The notes below the pieces were generated by a model that searched no databases, was not told the origin of the DNA, and saw nothing but the letters and a program-made list of their open reading frames with translations. The translations under genes and the position numbers were made by a program. 64,000 nt of DNA from Artemisia argyi. Taxonomy: Eukaryota > Streptophyta > Magnoliopsida > Asterales > Asteraceae. Below, in pieces: positions 12,548 through 23,900 of the stretch. The stretch is taken from positions 101,212,871 to 101,276,870 of the forward strand of contig CM060695.1 of assembly GCA_030686995.1 (NCBI GenBank), given 5' to 3'. Every line of letters begins with the position of its first letter. Within the stretch, counting starts at the first letter, position 1.

Positions 12548-13309
12548 TTTTTGAATAAAAATGACATAAACTGAGATTTGATGATTAACACAACAATTGA
12601 TACTTGAAAAAGGTTTATTATACTCTTAGAACATGAAATACAAAGCTTGAAAGCTAATAAATACACTGGAATTTGGAAACTAATTTATTCGACACTAAGA
12701 AAATAAAATTACACTAGATATTTTTTTCTTCTGCCTCCCTCTCTTTCTTTATAGACTTTTGAGACTCCTTGTCGACCTCTGGTTGTTTCCCACTTGAATT
12801 GAACCCTTGGATTACTGTAATTCATCTCAACCGTTTAAAAGTAATTTTGGCGCCAAATTATTACACGTGGAATTGGAGCAGCTTGAGACCAATTAAAGAT
12901 TTTTGGTGTTTAGTGGAGGTGTAGGGGACAACTTAGGATAACAAGGGTGGACTATGGGTGAGTTTTGATCATTACCCAGGCTGTAAGTATGAAGGTTGAG
13001 TGAAAATGGTGGAGAAAGCATTTAATGCTAAAGTGGGGTGAAATGATGGGGGTAAGTGAGGTGGAGTAGCCAGCTGGGGAGGGTGAGTGGTGATACCATG
13101 GGTGGTATTGGAGAAGATGGCTGGGGGTGAGGTGAGTGAGCAGTGGTGGTGGTTTTGGGGAAGAAGGGAATACGGGGTGGTGGTGTTTGACTTTGTTTGA
13201 CCCGGCTTATTTAACTAAGGGGGTTGGGCTAGGTAAGTTTTTTGGGCCCAAGTGGTGGACTGGATTGGACTAGGAATTGGATTATGGTGTTGGATTTGTT
13301 TTTGGTAAT

Positions 13310-13830
13310 ACAAATGGTCCGGTTTGGTTTTTTAAGATACAAGGACCAAAAATGTAATTTTGGTAAAAGATGAGGGGCTATATTAGTAACTTTCCCATAC
13401 TTCACATAAGGACCAAACCTGCAATTACACATTAGTATAAGGACCACAAGTATAACTTTTATCATTTTAACTCTCAGGGACCAATTCTGCAAATTCCACA
13501 AACTCCAGGGACCAAAACTGTAACTTTCTGATTTTTGAAGGGTTGAATTTGTAATTTCTCAAAAGTTATCATAAGGACCAATTTTGTCTTTTTAGAATAG
13601 TACAAGGGTGTAGTTTGATAATTTTCAGTTTTAAACACCCAGGGACTAAATTTGACACTTTTCAAAAGTTAAGGGACCAAAGTTGTCATTTTGCCATTTT
13701 TAAACTTTAAAGGACTTTTCTTGACAACTTATGAATTCCAAGGACCTTTTATGACATTTGTACAAGTTTTGATTTACCAGGGACTAGTTTTGCCAATTTT
13801 CCAAAGTTCAGGGACTGAAACTGTAACTTT
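13310..13830 (+). repeat. Degenerate GGACCAAA-TGTAA array in Athila LTR
   Basis: About a dozen copies of words like AGGGACCAAAACTGTAACTT occur at irregular spacing of about 25-60 bp, mostly in one orientation on the plus strand (antisense to the element). The same array is at about 25040-25560 in the 5' LTR. Such text is familiar from plant LTRs, but its function is unknown to me. Confidence 0.75.
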
Positions 13831-13983
13831 TGTGAAATGTTTTGTTTTTCATCAGTTTTCAATCCTTATGCATAAAAACACAATCCAGGGATAATTTTAT
13901 GTATTTCAAGGCATTCCTGTGTGTTTTCATATATTTTTGCAGCTTATATGTAACAGAAATGATGAGTATTTACACACTCATCA

Positions 13984-13997
13984 ATCCCCCACACTAA
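13984..13997 (-). other. Polypurine tract of Athila
   Basis: On the minus strand GTGTGGGGGAT immediately precedes the 3' LTR start (TGATGAGTG). The Athila-like fragment at 56765-56778 has the same tract in the same position. Confidence 0.85.
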
Positions 13998-14049
13998 ACT
14001 ATTGCTAGTCCCTAGCAATCTGTTTGAGAAAAAATTAATGGATTTTTAC

Positions 14050-14410
14050 TCTTTACCAAAAGCCATCACTTCTGGAGTAGCCAGGTGTAAGAACTGTGGC
14101 ACACCTGATAACCTTGTGATTTTTAGCAAACCACCAGCTATCAACGGATTTGATTTGTCTTTACCAGAAGCCGTTTGCTTCTGGACTAGCCAACTATTGA
14201 TGGAATAGTCAACATCTTGGTGAGCTGATTACCAATTATGGATTTTCTACGGCCTTTACCACAAGCCATAATCTTGCGGGCTAGCCAACTCATTAGCTTT
14301 TTAGGATAATGGAGAGTTGAGGAACCATACAATTTTTGGCAAATTGCAAGCCATCAACGGTTTTGAGATGTCTTTACCAAGAGCCGTTTGCTCCTGGACT
14401 AGCCAATCCT
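14050..14410 (-). repeat. Four-copy hairpin repeat in the Athila 3' region
   Basis: Four copies of a GGCTAG-flanked hairpin lie at 14056-14075, 14164-14184, 14259-14279 and 14377-14397 (spacing 95-118 bp). In sense (minus) orientation each is a 7-8 bp stem around a 4-6 nt loop followed by GGTAAAG. Stem changes are matched on both arms (CCAGAAG with CTTTTGG, CCGCAAG with CTTGTGG), which indicates selection on RNA or DNA pairing. Two related copies occur in the Copia element at 34693-34712 and 34805-34824. Function unknown. Confidence 0.8.
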
Positions 14411-14673
14411 GTTGTGGGTTAGACATGGAGGATTGATACCATTTATTGCATTTCTAAGTGTGAAAAAAAACTTTAAATTTTGATCAAATGAGGGTGCTTG
14501 ATGGAACATGTGTTTGAATTCGTGAGAATCCCCCCCCACACTTAGAAATGAATATTGCCCTCAATATTCAAAACACCGGGTGTTAAACCGATATTTAGAA
14601 CGTAAGAAGGAAATATTTATAACCTTTATTTTAGGCTATTTACATACAAACTCACTTTTTTCTTTTTGTTTTA

Positions 14674-14677
<4 letters not shown>

Positions 14678-14713
<36 letters not shown>
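14678..14713 (+). repeat. Poly-T run
   Basis: About 36 T in a row (poly-A in element sense), in the untranslated 3' region of Athila. Confidence 0.95.
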
Positions 14714-14716
<3 letters not shown>

Positions 14717-14940
14717 ATCACTACCTCCCAGGCTTGTGCCAGGTTTACCACGCTAGCTAATCACTTGTGAATGATTAACTGTAATAAATTTGTCCTGACA
14801 GCCCGGGAGTTGAATGATAAAGTATATAATATACATACAAAACATGATTATTGAAATTTGAAACATATTTACTTTTGAAACGGTGGTAGAAAAGAGAAAG
14901 AAATCAGAAATATGAGTAAAAACCCATATTGATATGCTTT

Positions 14941-15047
14941 TGATTACCGAGTCATTAGCTTGACTCGACCTCGAATTGATTTGTTCATGAGGTAGCTTGT
15001 TTTTGATTCCCGAGTCACTAGCTTGACTCGACCCCGAATTTAATTGT
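14941..15047 (-). repeat. Paired CGAGTCA...TGACTCG inverted motifs
   Basis: Two copies of about 42 bp, 65 bp apart (from 14941 and 15006). Each contains CGAGTCA, a short AGCT-containing centre, then TGACTCG. The second overlaps the last codons and stop of pol. TGACTC is an AP-1/GCN4-like bZIP half site, so both DNA-binding and RNA-hairpin roles are possible. Confidence 0.75.
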
Positions 15048-18000
15048 CCTTGGGGAAAGTTTGGAGATCCGGGACAACCATGTTTGGGAAGTCCTCTCCA
15101 AAGTAATGTTTCACTCGATGGCCATTTACTTTAAAACATGGACCGTCATTTTGAGATAACTCAACGGTACCATATGGATAAACCTTAGTGATAGTAAATG
15201 GACCAGTCCAACGGGTTTTTAATTTACCCGAGAAGATCTTTAATCTAGAGTTAAAGAGAAGTACTCGATCACCGACGTTAAAAACGCGGTTCTTTATTTT
15301 TGAGTCATGAATTCTCTTTGTTTTCTCTTTATAGATTAAAGAATTCTCGTAAGCCTGATCACGTAGTTCATTTAATTCATTCATTTGAACTTTTCTGTGA
15401 TCACCCGCAGTTTTGAGGTCAAAGTTGGCATGTTTCAAAGCCCAGTAGGCTTTGTGCTCAAGTTCCATCGGTAAATGACATGTCTTTCCGTACACAAGCT
15501 TGTAAGGTGTACACCCAATGGGTGTTTTATAAGCTGTACGAAAGGCCCATAGTGCGTCATCTAATTTATCCGACCAGGCAGCACGGTTTTCACCAACAGT
15601 CCTCTCAAGTATCCTTTTGATACCACGATTTGAAACTTCCACTTGCCCACTTGTTTGTGGGTGATACGCGGTAGAAAGACGGTGGGTTACACCATACTTT
15701 TGCATGACTTTATCAAATTTGTCATTGCAGAAATGCGTACCACGATCACTTATAATAGCACGTGGGGTTCCAAAACGGGCAAAAAGAGATTTCAGGAATT
15801 TCACTACAACTCGGGCATCATTTGTGTGTAAAGCCTTAGCTTCAACCCACTTTGATAAATAGTCAACTGCCACAAGTATGTACTTGTTTCCTCTGGATGA
15901 TGGAAATGGCCCCATAAAGTCAATGCCCCAGATATCAAATATTTCACATACTTGAATAGCATTTTGTGGCATCTCATTTCTTTGTGAAATGTTTCCATGA
16001 CGCTGACAAGCGTCACAGGTTTTAATGAGATCCTGGGCATCTTTATAAATTGTGGGCCAAAAGAATCCGGAATCAAACACCTTTTTGGCGGTGTAATTAG
16101 GACTATGATGTCCCCCAGTGGGTCCAGCATGGCAAGCCTTAAGAATTTCAGTGGCTTCCTGTCCATATACACACCGTCGGATGACTTGATCCGCACAGAT
16201 TTTGAATAAGTAGGGGTCATCCCAGAAGTAATGTTTAACATCCTTAAAGAATTTATTCTTCTGTTGGGTTGACATCCCTTTCACAACAAAGTTACCCGCA
16301 TGGTAGTTTGCGAAATCGGCAAACCATGGGGTAGTAGAATCTCCACGAAAAGCAACCGCATTGAGTGTTTCGAGAGGAAATGTTTCATTTATTTCCTTTT
16401 TCTCATACACATTTTGATGAGGGTTTTCTAATCGGGACAAATGATCAGCAGCCAGGTTCTCAGCTCCTTTTTTATCACGAATAATGATATCAAATTCTTG
16501 GAGGAGGAGAACCCAACGGAGTAATCTCGGCTTTGCATCTTGTTTTGCAAATAGATATTTAAGAGCCGAGTGATCCGTATACACTACGCTTTTAGTCAAG
16601 ATTAAGTATGTCCGAAATTTCTCAAAAGCATACACCACAGCTAATAATTCTTTTTCTGTAGTGGTGTAATGAGTTTGAGCTTCGTTCATAGTTTTGCTTG
16701 CGTAGTGGATAGGCTGAAAGTGTTTCGTTTTGCGTTGCCCCAAGACTGCACCAATAGCAAAATCACTTGCATCGCACATAATCTCGAAGGGTAAGTCCCA
16801 GTCGGGGGCAATAAGAATGGGTGCCTCAGTAAGCTTTTTCTTTAATGTTTCAAAAGCTTCGACGCACTCTGGTGAGAAGATAAAAGGAGTATCCTTTTCA
16901 AGGAGATGAGTCATAGGCCGTGAGATTTTAGAAAAATCTTGTATAAATCGACGATAGAAACCGGCATGACCCAAGAAACTCCTAATACCTTTGACGGTAG
17001 TAGGGTGAGGCAGTTTTGCAATGACATCAACCTTAGCTCTGTCAACCTCAATCCCATTCTTGGAAATCTTATGGCCGAGGACAATGCCCTCTTTGACCAT
17101 AAAGTGACTCTTTTCCCAATTTAGACATAGATTGGTGTCTTTACACCTTTTCAACATTGTTTCTAAATTGGTGAGACATGTTTGGAATGAATCCCCAATG
17201 ACCGAGAAGTCATCCATAAAGACCTCCATCGTTTTACCAATCATGTCGGTAAATATGGCCATCATACACCTCTGGAACGTACCTGGTGCATTACATAAGC
17301 CAAAAGGCATACGTTTATAAGCAAAGGTTCCATAAGGGCATGTAAAGGTAGTCTTTTCTTGATCCGATGGATCAATGGGGATTTGAAAGTATCCTGAGAA
17401 ACCATCAAGGAAACAATAGTACTCGTTCCCTGCTAATCTCTCAAGCATCTGGTCCATAAAGGGCAGCGGAAAGTGGTCTTTGCGGGTGGCGTCATTTAAC
17501 TTACGATAGTCAATGCAAACACGCCATCCGGTAACCAGCCGAGTTGGTATCAATTCATTTTCCTCATTAGTGACAACAGTAATGCCACCTTTTTTTGGAA
17601 CGCAATGAATGGGACTAACCCATGGACTATCAGAGATAGGGTAAATCAATCCTGCATCAAGAAGTTTAAGAACCTCTTGTTTAATCACATCATGGATTTT
17701 TGGATTCACCCTTCTTTGATGTTGCACTGCAGGCTTGAAGTCATCCTCCATCAAGATTTTGTGTGTACAAAAATCTGGGTTAATACCCTTAATATCGGAG
17801 AGTTTCCAAGCAATTGCTTGCTTGTTTGACTTCAAGACCTTTATGAGAGCACTCTTCTCCTCAACACTCAAACCTTTAGCAATAATGACGGGCAATTTAT
17901 CATCACCTTCCAAGAATGCGTATTCAAGATGAGGAGGTAAGTCCTTGAGTTCGACCTCAGGAAAATCATCAGTTTCCTCAACATATTTGATTTCCTGATT

Positions 18001-19716
18001 ATGAAGTTGTACGGGAGGGAGTGGAGGAGAATTGTCTTGATTTAGCAATCTCTCAAGGAGAAGAATATCTCCCTCCAGATCAATCTCAGTGTTATCAATT
18101 CCCAATGGAACTGAATCACTTTTGAGAAAAGCCTCGACCTCTTCTAAAAGGAAATCACTTCCATCAAACGGAGTGAGAGAAGGGGAAGAGTCGGAAATGA
18201 TAGGTTCAGACGATGGAGTGGCATCCCCACTCACAGAATTATGAGAATAACCAAGAAACTCTTGAGAGTACTCCTCAGAAGCAATGTCTATGATATCTAT
18301 TTGATTAACTGCTTCAGAATCATAATTGGAGGAGTACCTCGAAGTTTGATCGAGGTTAAATGTAACAGCTTCATTACCCACACGAAGAGTGATTTCTTGC
18401 TCAAATACATCGATAAGAGCACGGCCCGTTCTAAGGAAACCCCTCCCAACAATGAGAGGGACCCTTTGATCGGCATCGAAATCAACCACTACAAAGTCAG
18501 CGGGGAGATGAAATTCTCCTACCTTCACAAACACGTCCTCGGCAATGCCGAGAGGACGAGATATTGATCGGTCTGCAAGCTCTAAAGTCATGCAGGTAGG
18601 AGTAAGATCAGGAAGAGAAAGTTTCTTCCAAACTGAGTACGGCATTAGGTTGATACTTGCACCAAGATCGGCCAAGGCATAGCAATCAACCATTCCCGGA
18701 AATACACATGGTATTAGAAATTTTCCAGGATCTCCCAGCTTCTCGGGAAGCTTCTTTAAAAGAACTGCTGAGCAGTTCTCATTCAAGGGAGTCTTTGCCA
18801 TTTCAAACAGTTTCTCCTTGTTGCTTAACAAGTGTTTGATTGTCGATGCAAATTTGGGCATCAGAATAATAGCATCCGCAAAGCTAATGTCAAAATGCAA
18901 ATCTTGGAAGATTTGAAAGAATTTATCCATCTGGTGACTAGCTTTTTCACGGAGTTTTTGTTCACTCAAACGTGAGGGATAAGGAATAGAGGAAGTAGAA
19001 GGTCTGGACTGAGGTGTTTCAACTGGAATATCATTTGGTTCAAAAACAACTCTAGGTTTTGGTTTGGGTTTCGGGACAACATGAGGTGGGACGTTTTGGG
19101 TACCTCCCTTATGAGTTGGAAGTACTTCGTCCTTATTTACCTCGACGTTATTTTCCACTACCTTGGGAGAAGAAGAAGAAGGGGTAGTGGGAATAGTAGG
19201 TCCATCATATGAAACTCCGCTCCTGGTCGTGATCGCCTTTGCATCGCCCCTCGGGTTTGCGATCGTGTTGCTCGGAAGTTTTCCAGAGCCCGAGGGTTGT
19301 TCATTTAAAGATTTCTTAAGTTCAGAAATCTGGCTGACCAACAACCTGTTTGTCTCTTCTTGAGTTTTCATGAACTGCTTCAACAACTCATCTGATGATG
19401 GTTGTAGAGCTGGGAGAATGGATTGTGTTCGGTTAGGGAAATTTTGGACACGGTTATTTTGATTATAACCTTGTTGTGGCTGAAAATTTCCCTGATTTGG
19501 ATTACCATTTCCCTGAAAATGATTTCCGGGGTTGAAATTGTTTCTGTTAAAGTTTCCTTGATTGTGGAAACCTTGATTCTGTCCAGGATTGAAATTCCCT
19601 TGGTTTTGATAACCTTGGTTCATTCTGGGTTGGTTCTGGTTTCTGTTTTGCAAATTTGGGTTTTGATTAAACCCGGGTGGTCCCATATGTGTGTTAGCAC
19701 GGTAACTTGGTTCCAT
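15040..19716 (-). CDS. pol: Athila pol polyprotein (protease, RT, RNase H, integrase)
   Basis: An unbroken frame of 1558 codons. After a Gln/Asn-rich, gag-like N-terminus (1-100) come the aspartic protease (DLGAS near 350), reverse transcriptase (about 680-870, catalytic FMDD near 834 in place of YMDD), RNase H (about 970-1095, DAS near 982, TDHS near 1048), the HHCC zinc finger of integrase (about 1196-1240), and the D,D,E core (D near 1266, D near 1324, E near 1360). The C-terminus has the usual integrase tail. The first ATG given here is not a natural start; the frame should continue from gag. All catalytic residues are present, so the enzymes may be functional. Known role: reverse transcription of the element RNA in cytoplasmic particles, then chromosomal insertion. 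Confidence 0.95.
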   Translation of the reverse strand: MEPSYRANTHMGPPGFNQNPNLQNRNQNQPRMNQGYQNQGNFNPGQNQGFHNQGNFNRNNFNPGNHFQGNGNPNQGNFQPQQGYNQNNRVQNFPNRTQSILPALQPSSDELLKQFMKTQEETNRLLVSQISELKKSLNEQPSGSGKLPSNTIANPRGDAKAITTRSGVSYDGPTIPTTPSSSSPKVVENNVEVNKDEVLPTHKGGTQNVPPHVVPKPKPKPRVVFEPNDIPVETPQSRPSTSSIPYPSRLSEQKLREKASHQMDKFFQIFQDLHFDISFADAIILMPKFASTIKHLLSNKEKLFEMAKTPLNENCSAVLLKKLPEKLGDPGKFLIPCVFPGMVDCYALADLGASINLMPYSVWKKLSLPDLTPTCMTLELADRSISRPLGIAEDVFVKVGEFHLPADFVVVDFDADQRVPLIVGRGFLRTGRALIDVFEQEITLRVGNEAVTFNLDQTSRYSSNYDSEAVNQIDIIDIASEEYSQEFLGYSHNSVSGDATPSSEPIISDSSPSLTPFDGSDFLLEEVEAFLKSDSVPLGIDNTEIDLEGDILLLERLLNQDNSPPLPPVQLHNQEIKYVEETDDFPEVELKDLPPHLEYAFLEGDDKLPVIIAKGLSVEEKSALIKVLKSNKQAIAWKLSDIKGINPDFCTHKILMEDDFKPAVQHQRRVNPKIHDVIKQEVLKLLDAGLIYPISDSPWVSPIHCVPKKGGITVVTNEENELIPTRLVTGWRVCIDYRKLNDATRKDHFPLPFMDQMLERLAGNEYYCFLDGFSGYFQIPIDPSDQEKTTFTCPYGTFAYKRMPFGLCNAPGTFQRCMMAIFTDMIGKTMEVFMDDFSVIGDSFQTCLTNLETMLKRCKDTNLCLNWEKSHFMVKEGIVLGHKISKNGIEVDRAKVDVIAKLPHPTTVKGIRSFLGHAGFYRRFIQDFSKISRPMTHLLEKDTPFIFSPECVEAFETLKKKLTEAPILIAPDWDLPFEIMCDASDFAIGAVLGQRKTKHFQPIHYASKTMNEAQTHYTTTEKELLAVVYAFEKFRTYLILTKSVVYTDHSALKYLFAKQDAKPRLLRWVLLLQEFDIIIRDKKGAENLAADHLSRLENPHQNVYEKKEINETFPLETLNAVAFRGDSTTPWFADFANYHAGNFVVKGMSTQQKNKFFKDVKHYFWDDPYLFKICADQVIRRCVYGQEATEILKACHAGPTGGHHSPNYTAKKVFDSGFFWPTIYKDAQDLIKTCDACQRHGNISQRNEMPQNAIQVCEIFDIWGIDFMGPFPSSRGNKYILVAVDYLSKWVEAKALHTNDARVVVKFLKSLFARFGTPRAIISDRGTHFCNDKFDKVMQKYGVTHRLSTAYHPQTSGQVEVSNRGIKRILERTVGENRAAWSDKLDDALWAFRTAYKTPIGCTPYKLVYGKTCHLPMELEHKAYWALKHANFDLKTAGDHRKVQMNELNELRDQAYENSLIYKEKTKRIHDSKIKNRVFNVGDRVLLFNSRLKIFSGKLKTRWTGPFTITKVYPYGTVELSQNDGPCFKVNGHRVKHYFGEDFPNMVVPDLQTFPKDN

Positions 19717-20783
19717 TTGAGGACGGTATTGATTACCCCCTGATTTGTAGTACCGGCTAAGGCATTGGCTTCAAAAGGACTACCATCCGTGGCAGTACAA
19801 TTGTAGTAAGCATGTGGGCCACCACAAGTGACACAAACTTCCACTTTTTTAGCTTCAGCATGTGAAGGGTTTTGTGTGAAAGTGACTTTTTTCTGGCTTG
19901 AGAGAACCAAAGCTTGAATGGCGTCCGTGAGTTTATCTATCTTAGCATCGGTGCTAGAAGTACTCACGGGTGATGAAGTAGAAGGACCAGCACTCACTTG
20001 GGAGTTATATGGTTTTGTGCGTGTAGTGCGGACTTTGGACTTATTTTCAATGATTTCTAAAGCTTCTTTTGTGGTTTTGCTCAAAAAATTACCTCCCGCG
20101 GAGGCATTGAGAGAATCTTGGTCAGATTGACTCACACCATTATAAAACGTGTCAATTTGCATTAATTCAGTGAAACCATGATGAGGACATCGACGAAGCA
20201 ATTCTTTGAAACGATCCCAAGCGTCACCAAACGATTCATCAAACCTTTGAGTAAATTTGATGATTTCATTTTTAAGACTTGTCGTTCTGGACGGGGGAAA
20301 AAATTCGTTTACAAATTTGGTAACTAGATCTTCCCATGAGTGTATTGAACGAGGAGGTTGTTTTTCCAGCCAAATTCGGGCTGCTCCCTCAAGAGAAAAT
20401 GGGAAAAGAAGAAGTTTAACTGCTTCGGAAGGGACGTTCTTGTATTTGATGGTTGAAGTGATTTTATTAAACCATCTAATATGAGCATGGGGATCATCCC
20501 TCTCAAAACCATAAAATTGGCTTGAAGTCACTAGATTTAGTAACCCGGTTTTGAGCTCAAAGTATTCAGCCACGATGGCTGGGACAACAATAACGTCTCC
20601 GTAACCCTCAATGGGTGCTTGGAGAAGCTCATTCATCGGACGGTCTTCCGCCATGATAACTTTCTTTGGTGAAACAGCACGTTCCTCAGATACGGCTGTT
20701 GGGGCAGAACGTCTACGGCGTCTTCGAGGAATTCTGACAAGCTCACGTAAAGGGCTTGTGGACCTAGAAGAACGAGTGCGCAT
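19620..20783 (-). CDS. gag: Athila gag (capsid/nucleocapsid)
   Basis: A 387-codon ORF. It has an Arg-rich start, the ELLQAP...GYGDVIVVP block typical of Athila gag, a retrotransposon gag domain (about residues 80-220, with the WLEKQP motif), and a zinc knuckle C-X2-C-X3-H-X4-C at 317-329. It begins 143 bases after the PBS. The last ~40 residues are out of the native frame. The 3' end overlaps pol by 97 bases in another frame, and the shift falls near a G5 run (C5 on plus, 19735-19740). Either a one-base indel or programmed frameshifting explains this; most Athila relatives have gag and pol in one frame, which favours an indel. Confidence 0.93.
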   Translation of the reverse strand: MRTRSSRSTSPLRELVRIPRRRRRRSAPTAVSEERAVSPKKVIMAEDRPMNELLQAPIEGYGDVIVVPAIVAEYFELKTGLLNLVTSSQFYGFERDDPHAHIRWFNKITSTIKYKNVPSEAVKLLLFPFSLEGAARIWLEKQPPRSIHSWEDLVTKFVNEFFPPSRTTSLKNEIIKFTQRFDESFGDAWDRFKELLRRCPHHGFTELMQIDTFYNGVSQSDQDSLNASAGGNFLSKTTKEALEIIENKSKVRTTRTKPYNSQVSAGPSTSSPVSTSSTDAKIDKLTDAIQALVLSSQKKVTFTQNPSHAEAKKVEVCVTCGGPHAYYNCTATDGSPFEANALAGTTNQGVINTVLKWNQVTVLTHIWDHPGLIKTQICKTETRTNPE

Positions 20784-20926
20784 GCACTATAGACGACTCT
20801 AAGAATACTTAGAGTGACGGGAAATTTACAAATAGAAAATAAAATATGAACAAAAAGATGATATATAACAAAGGGTGAAAATTCAAACTCACAGATATTT
20901 CAAAAAGTCGTAATACGCAGCACACC

Positions 20927-20944
20927 TCCCCGGCAGCGGCGCCA
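20927..20944 (-). other. Primer-binding site, tRNA-Asp type (Athila)
   Basis: On the minus strand TGGCGCCGCTGCCGGGGA lies five bases inside the 5' LTR. It complements the 3' end of tRNA-Asp with one mismatch (CGCTGCC for CGTTGCC). Athila elements are known to use tRNA-Asp. Confidence 0.9.
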
Positions 20945-20949
20945 AATTT

Positions 20950-23900
20950 TGATTGGTTCTAAACAGTCAGATAATATTAACCAAGTTATGGTCAACAAGT
21001 CAGACAGCCTAAACCAATACTCCGGTGAGTTTAGTGTTTCCCCGGATCGTTAGATCCCAACGAGATGTGAAATCTGAAATAAAACGACTTTAAGATCAGG
21101 TGAATTGAACAGGAAAAGGGTTTAAATGAGTTGTACTACTGAAATATAAGAGAAAATAGCTTTAATAAGCTAAATTAACTAAAACGTGAAATCAGATAAG
21201 TACACGCGAAAAAAGGACTGAAAAACGTAAACGTTTATTAATTAAACGTAAACAAAAACAAATTTACTTATAGTAGGATTTTATAAGCCTTAGGGGCTTA
21301 AATGCAAATTAAATAAATTTAAAATATTTATTTTATAATTAAAAACTATTTAATTAATTATTTTTATTTAATAACTATTTATTAATTATCTAATAATTAA
21401 CTATCAAATATGAAAATGTAAAATAAGTCTAGAAAATTAAAATTAAAAGTTCTAAAAATCTAAAATATTATAAAACTTATTTTAAAATTAAAATTATATT
21501 TTTCACACTATTTATCTATTTATTATTAATTAATTATTATTTAATTATTTATTTAACTAATTATATTGATTAACTTATTTAAAATTACTGAAAAGACTTG
21601 GATAATTATGAAAAATTTTATATATCTAATTAACCATCATAGGAATCCTAAAAATTATAAAAACTTTATTTTATGTATTTTTAATTTAATCTACTAATTA
21701 TTATTCTAATTATTAATTAATATCTATTTAAAATAATTAAATTATGAAAACTAGTAAATGAACAGTATAAATCACAAGAAAATTTCTAAAATTATTTTAT
21801 GACTTATAGAAGCTAGGAAAAATATAAAATATAAGTATTACCTTATAAAAATATATTATGCTATTTAATTCTTATTTATTATTTAATTATTAAATAAACT
21901 AATATTAATTCTAAATAACACTAGATGACAAAAGAAAATTCTGGAAAAATTTATAAAATTACTTTAATATATAAGAGATTTAATAAAAATGTAAAATAGC
22001 AGAAGTGCTTATAAATAAGCTAAAAAGGAAAATTAAATAGATAATTTCTATTAAATAGAAGCTATCACTATAATTAAGTTTGGATTTTTCTTGTTTTTCT
22101 TTTACAAATCTAATAAAATACTTAAAATATCAAACTTTTACAAAGACAAATAATTTAGAAATCAAAAATAAGCACTGAGAGTGCTTATTACCCAAACAGT
22201 TTGACCAAAGTTGACTTTCTAAGGAAATAAGCTCAAATGAGCTAATGTGGGGTCCACCTTGGTATTTTCTGGTTCACTTAAGATATTTTAACTTAAATAA
22301 GCTAGATTTTCTGATATAAGCTCACTGAATAAGCCAAAAGACCACAATAAGCACTTGCTTATTTGGTTCCTGAGTCAGAAATGGGACAATGTTTAGGTGC
22401 AATTCTAGGTGGGGTCCAGTGGTGTACAGGTCAACCAAAGGGTCAAAGGATGAACCTTGGTAGGAGGGGGGTTGGGAGAACCAAGTTTTAGGGTGTGGGA
22501 CCCACTGATGAGCTCAGAAAGAGCTTGGGAAGTGAGGGGTCCAACTGAGTTCACTCAGTTAAGTGATTGAGTGAAATTGAGCTTATAAGCTTAGTACAAG
22601 CTTTGAAACAGGCTAAACAAAGAAAATAAAAAGATATTATTATATATAGATAGTGTATTAACAGGTATGGACAAGTGAGTTTACTGGGATAAGCTAATAA
22701 GCTTGTGAAAAGCTTATAAGAAATTCCAATAAAGCTGAGATCCAAACACCCCTAGACAGGCAACCAAGAGGCCAAATTGAACCTATGTAATAAGCTCAAG
22801 AGGGATTATTGAATGCTGAACTAATAAATTGGGCTGGTAAGGATTCCAAATAAGCAAAGCTCAAGCTGTGTGAACCACAGATGAGCTTGTCAAGGGCTTA
22901 TGAAGTTGGGTGGTATTACTGAGTTCACTCAGAGGACTGAGTGAATGAACAAGTTAAAGCTGATTGCAGCCCTAGTTAAAGGACTAGAAAATGAAAGATT
23001 AAGCTTGAACTTGATAGATGGACTGCTAAGCTTCTTAAAGAACCTAAGATCACAAGCCAAAGCTCAGTGGTGAGCTTATGATGAGCTTGTGAAATTGCTT
23101 GTGAACACTGAGTGATCAGTGTATGGTTATTATGATAGCACAAGTTTAGGTAAGATAAGCAGACCAAATAAGCAATTAAGGACAAATAAGTACTTAGTTC
23201 AGATAACTAGCCACATGGGCATCTTAAAAATCCAATTTACACAAACTAGCACTCACTACACAAGCTTTTGCAAGCTTATGAAAGTAGGTGGTTTGACTGT
23301 GCACAGGGGAGGTCTAAGAAGAATCACCCAAAGTTAAGCACTGATAAGCACTTAATAAGCTAGCATAAAAAATTATGAAAAATAGTAACAAGTAGTACAG
23401 CAACAAGACTAATTAAACCTACAAGCTCAGGACCTAATATCAATTAACAAACTCACCATTTAATTCTAAAGTTAATTAAAAAATACTTGTAAGCTGAAAA
23501 TTGACTTTTTATATTAACCAATACTTTGACTAATCTGAGCTTTGATCCTAATTTACTAACTGAGTATGTTATATTATGATGTAATGAAGCTAAATTAAGC
23601 TAGAGTATCAACTTCTAAGCTAGTGTGATGAATATGGAACTGATTACACTACACAGTTAACAGATAAATTAGATTGAAGCTACTTTTGACTTTTACACTA
23701 ATGAGACCTACTTATTATGACTGGTTTGAGTTATATTGACCTAGACTAACATGCAACAACAAGAATTACAGGCATTAATATGGACTATATCAGTGAAACA
23801 GCTTGATCCAAACACACCTTAACTCTTGAAATTAGAATGAAACTTGAACAAACTAGCTCCTAAATCTAATGTATGATCTTAACTATATTTAATAATCAAT

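Larger units (their letters stand above)
10310..13983 (-). repeat. 3' LTR of Athila, with internal deletion
   Basis: This copy is 3674 bp against 4762 bp for the 5' LTR. At 12531-12547 the text jumps between two AAATAA words that lie 1.08 kb apart in the other LTR (23185-24272). A second, 8-bp loss is adjacent. Outside this the two LTRs are almost identical. Contents include an AT-rich block (10640-11400), an ATAAGCT-rich block (11540-12540) and an array of GGACCAAA-type words (13310-13830). Confidence 0.95.

Noticed and set aside
14470..14720. CRISPR-like or terminator structure near the poly-T run
   Set aside because: A homopolymer in a plant retrotransposon; no spacer-repeat structure anywhere in the window and no bacterial features.
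15040..15060. An env-like gene downstream of Athila pol
   Set aside because: Some Athila elements have one, but 13984-15039 holds only short repeats and no ORF above 70 codons.
15804..16241. 145-codon minus-strand ORF inside the Athila integrase
   Set aside because: A shadow frame of the 1558-codon pol ORF.
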